Shown piece by piece: positions 62,183 through 64,000 of a stretch of DNA of 64,000 nucleotides. Under the pieces are notes generated by a model, which was given only the letters and a program-made list of their open reading frames with translations, searched no databases and had not been told where the DNA came from. Source of the stretch: Monomorium pharaonis (lineage: Eukaryota > Arthropoda > Insecta > Hymenoptera > Formicidae); contig NC_050468.1 in NCBI RefSeq assembly GCF_013373865.1, positions 8,618,510-8,682,509 of the forward strand, read 5' to 3'. The translations under genes and the position numbers were made by a program. Numbering within the stretch: the stretch's first letter is position 1; each line of letters opens with the position of its first letter.

Positions 62183-63986
62183 AAAAATATATTGATATTC
62201 CAGATTATACATATCTGACAAACGAGATAATAGCAACAAACTTGATAAGCGAGAATTTTAACAATAGATTTTACAGGAATACATAGTGCGACGGAAACGT
62301 GTCATCTATTTACTTTAAAAGATAGTTTCGATAACTATTTTCAGTGTCGACGGGAAAGGTACATATTTTCGATTGAGCAACTCTGATTTGGAAATTGTAT
62401 CTCACATACGATTTTCTTTATCACGGTGTTTCTCTTTCAACCGACAATATTCTACAATTGCCAACATTAAGTGACGTGTCGCAATGTATCACGAGAGAAA
62501 AATAAATATGTATATATAAAATGCGATAACTGCGATAAACACGATGCGTTTGAAATCCTCGATACACACCTGTCGATATCCCGGAGAAAATTTCTTTCGC
62601 TTTCCAAGTGTTATTATTTTCTTGCTGTTACAGACGTAGGCGCCATTAGACACGTAAACCGTGAACGAGTGTGTCGGTGCTCTGGGGAAAGGGAGGGAAG
62701 AGGGGAGGGTACTACTCCATTCTCGCGATGTGCCAGTCGTCCGTTGCTCAATATTTTTCTCCGCTCGTATATGCCCACGCGCGTATCTCTTTCTCTCTCT
62801 CGTGTTGCAGCGTGAAGACTTCGCATTCGCGCGCGTGTCACGGCAGGAATCGCGCGTCCTCGGAAAAGGATCGCGGGGGGAAACGCGGGTGACGGTGCAA
62901 CGAGTGTGGAAACGAGATTCGATCGCGATCCGAGCGTGCGGAAGACCGTCCCGGTACGATACGATCGGGGGATTTTAATGTCTACCCGGCGGCGGTAACG
63001 TTATCTTCGACCTCCAATCGCGTAAAATTGTTTTCTAGGAAAAATAAAACGCGCTGAAAGAAATCGACGCGGTTTGTAATTATACGTACACGCGCGCGGG
63101 TAGACGAATAGATTGATCGGCCCTTCGATCTACACCGAGAGGACCTACGGTAGATCCCCGAGATACTTCCCGGGGAGATAATTAAAAACCGAATTAATTC
63201 CCTAAAATGTAGGGATATCTTACGTCCAGTTTTATCGGCACAAATTAATTTTTAATCTCGGTTTTAGCTCACCTTTCGTCCTTCTCTAATTATAAGAATT
63301 AGAAAATAATTCTTGTAATTCTTGGACAATTTTTAAGAATGTCTAATTGAAGTTGGAGAAAGATAAAGGGATATGTTAAATCGAGATTAAAGTTAATCTA
63401 CAACGATGGAAAACGGACGAACGGGATATCGGCAAGTGAAATCCTACCATTATGGAAAATGTCACTTTGCGATTTTGACATCGCGGAGCAAGATCGAACG
63501 ATCGTCCTTTTTTCCCCCTCCTCTCTTTTTTCGCGTCTTTCTCACCCCAAGGTGAGTATACGCGTTTGAACAAACGAAGGCGAGGTAAGGTTTATTCGGG
63601 CTAAAATTCTGTCTGTTATGCCGCTTTCTATACACGTTCCGGGCTACATTTATCTGGGCAAACCAATCAGATCGAACGTTTCGCTCAAATTCGCATTTGT
63701 TGTCCGTTCTCCCGCTATACCTGCTGGAGGGACAGGGGGGAGACAGACATCTACCTGCGAATATCCGTCTGTTAATCGCCGTTGAATGGAAAAGGTACAA
63801 TGCGAAGGACGATAATAGATCAAAGAAAAATTTTGCAAAGGTCGAGAAAAGGTCGAGCCGTATGGTCACACCAAAAAAATCGCAACACCCTCCGAGGATT
63901 TGCTCGGAGTTAACAATATAGGAATATAGGACTCGAGCATGGGCGAGATGTCTTTATCGCCCTTCACTTCGTCCTTTGTGTTATAT
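62183..63986. other. AT-rich then CpG-rich noncoding DNA
   Basis: From about 62.6 kb the sequence becomes CpG-rich, with short CT tracts (about 62789-62800). Frames at 62471-62815, 62661-62978 and 63462-63869 overlap, lack domains and are not supported as genes. Confidence 0.4.
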
Positions 63987-64000
63987 NNNNNNNNNNNNNN
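63987..64000. other. Start of a run of N at the window end
   Basis: Fourteen undetermined bases to the window edge; probably a second assembly gap. Confidence 0.97.

Overview
This window looks like nuclear DNA of an insect, most likely a hymenopteran and probably an ant. That is inference from four things: AT-rich deserts alternating with blocks rich in undepleted CpG, abundant (CT)n/(GA)n microsatellites, compact insect-type introns, and an insect-like acylated globin exon. Gene density is very low. Almost all open frames longer than 60 codons are chance frames in microsatellites or CpG-rich DNA. No rRNA, tRNA, CRISPR array or bacterial operon was recognised.

Layout. 1-14,200: AT-rich noncoding DNA with CpG-rich blocks (about 1.1-2.0, 5.0-5.75, 6.5-7.0 and 9.3-9.8 kb), a diverged duplicated segment (1.86-2.04 and 3.33-3.50 kb) and small perfect hairpins. 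14,242-14,747: a MITE with inverted arms of about 110-120 bp. 17.1-18.3 kb: a 161-bp CT tract, a facing GA tract and a GC-rich block that may be a promoter or 5' exon. 21.5-22.3 kb: a decayed open frame of unknown origin. 22.3-23.3 kb: a GC-rich block ending in the first coding exon of a globin. It has an MGC acylation signal and a splice donor at the classical B12.2 globin intron position. 23.3-38 kb: mostly AT-rich DNA, perhaps partly globin intron, holding a TTAA-flanked 527-bp TIR element (31.4-31.9 kb) and another inverted-repeat unit (33.28-33.59 kb). 38.25-42.49 kb: a 164-bp tandem satellite (21 recognisable copies) running into an exactly 500-N gap. 43-48.6 kb: CpG-rich noncoding DNA. 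48,615-52,339: a complete PIF/Harbinger DNA transposon. 52.3-64 kb: alternating CpG-rich and AT-rich noncoding DNA, ending in another run of N.

The best-supported system is the Harbinger element. It has 36-bp TIRs identical at all 36 positions, a TAA duplication on both sides, a three-exon transposase (447 aa after splicing, DDE residues present) and a convergent five-exon MADF/BESS-like DNA-binding protein (313 aa). Both spliced frames are intact, which suggests a recent and possibly still active autonomous copy. In this superfamily both proteins are normally needed: the transposase cuts, and the Myb/MADF-type partner helps it bind DNA and reach the nucleus.
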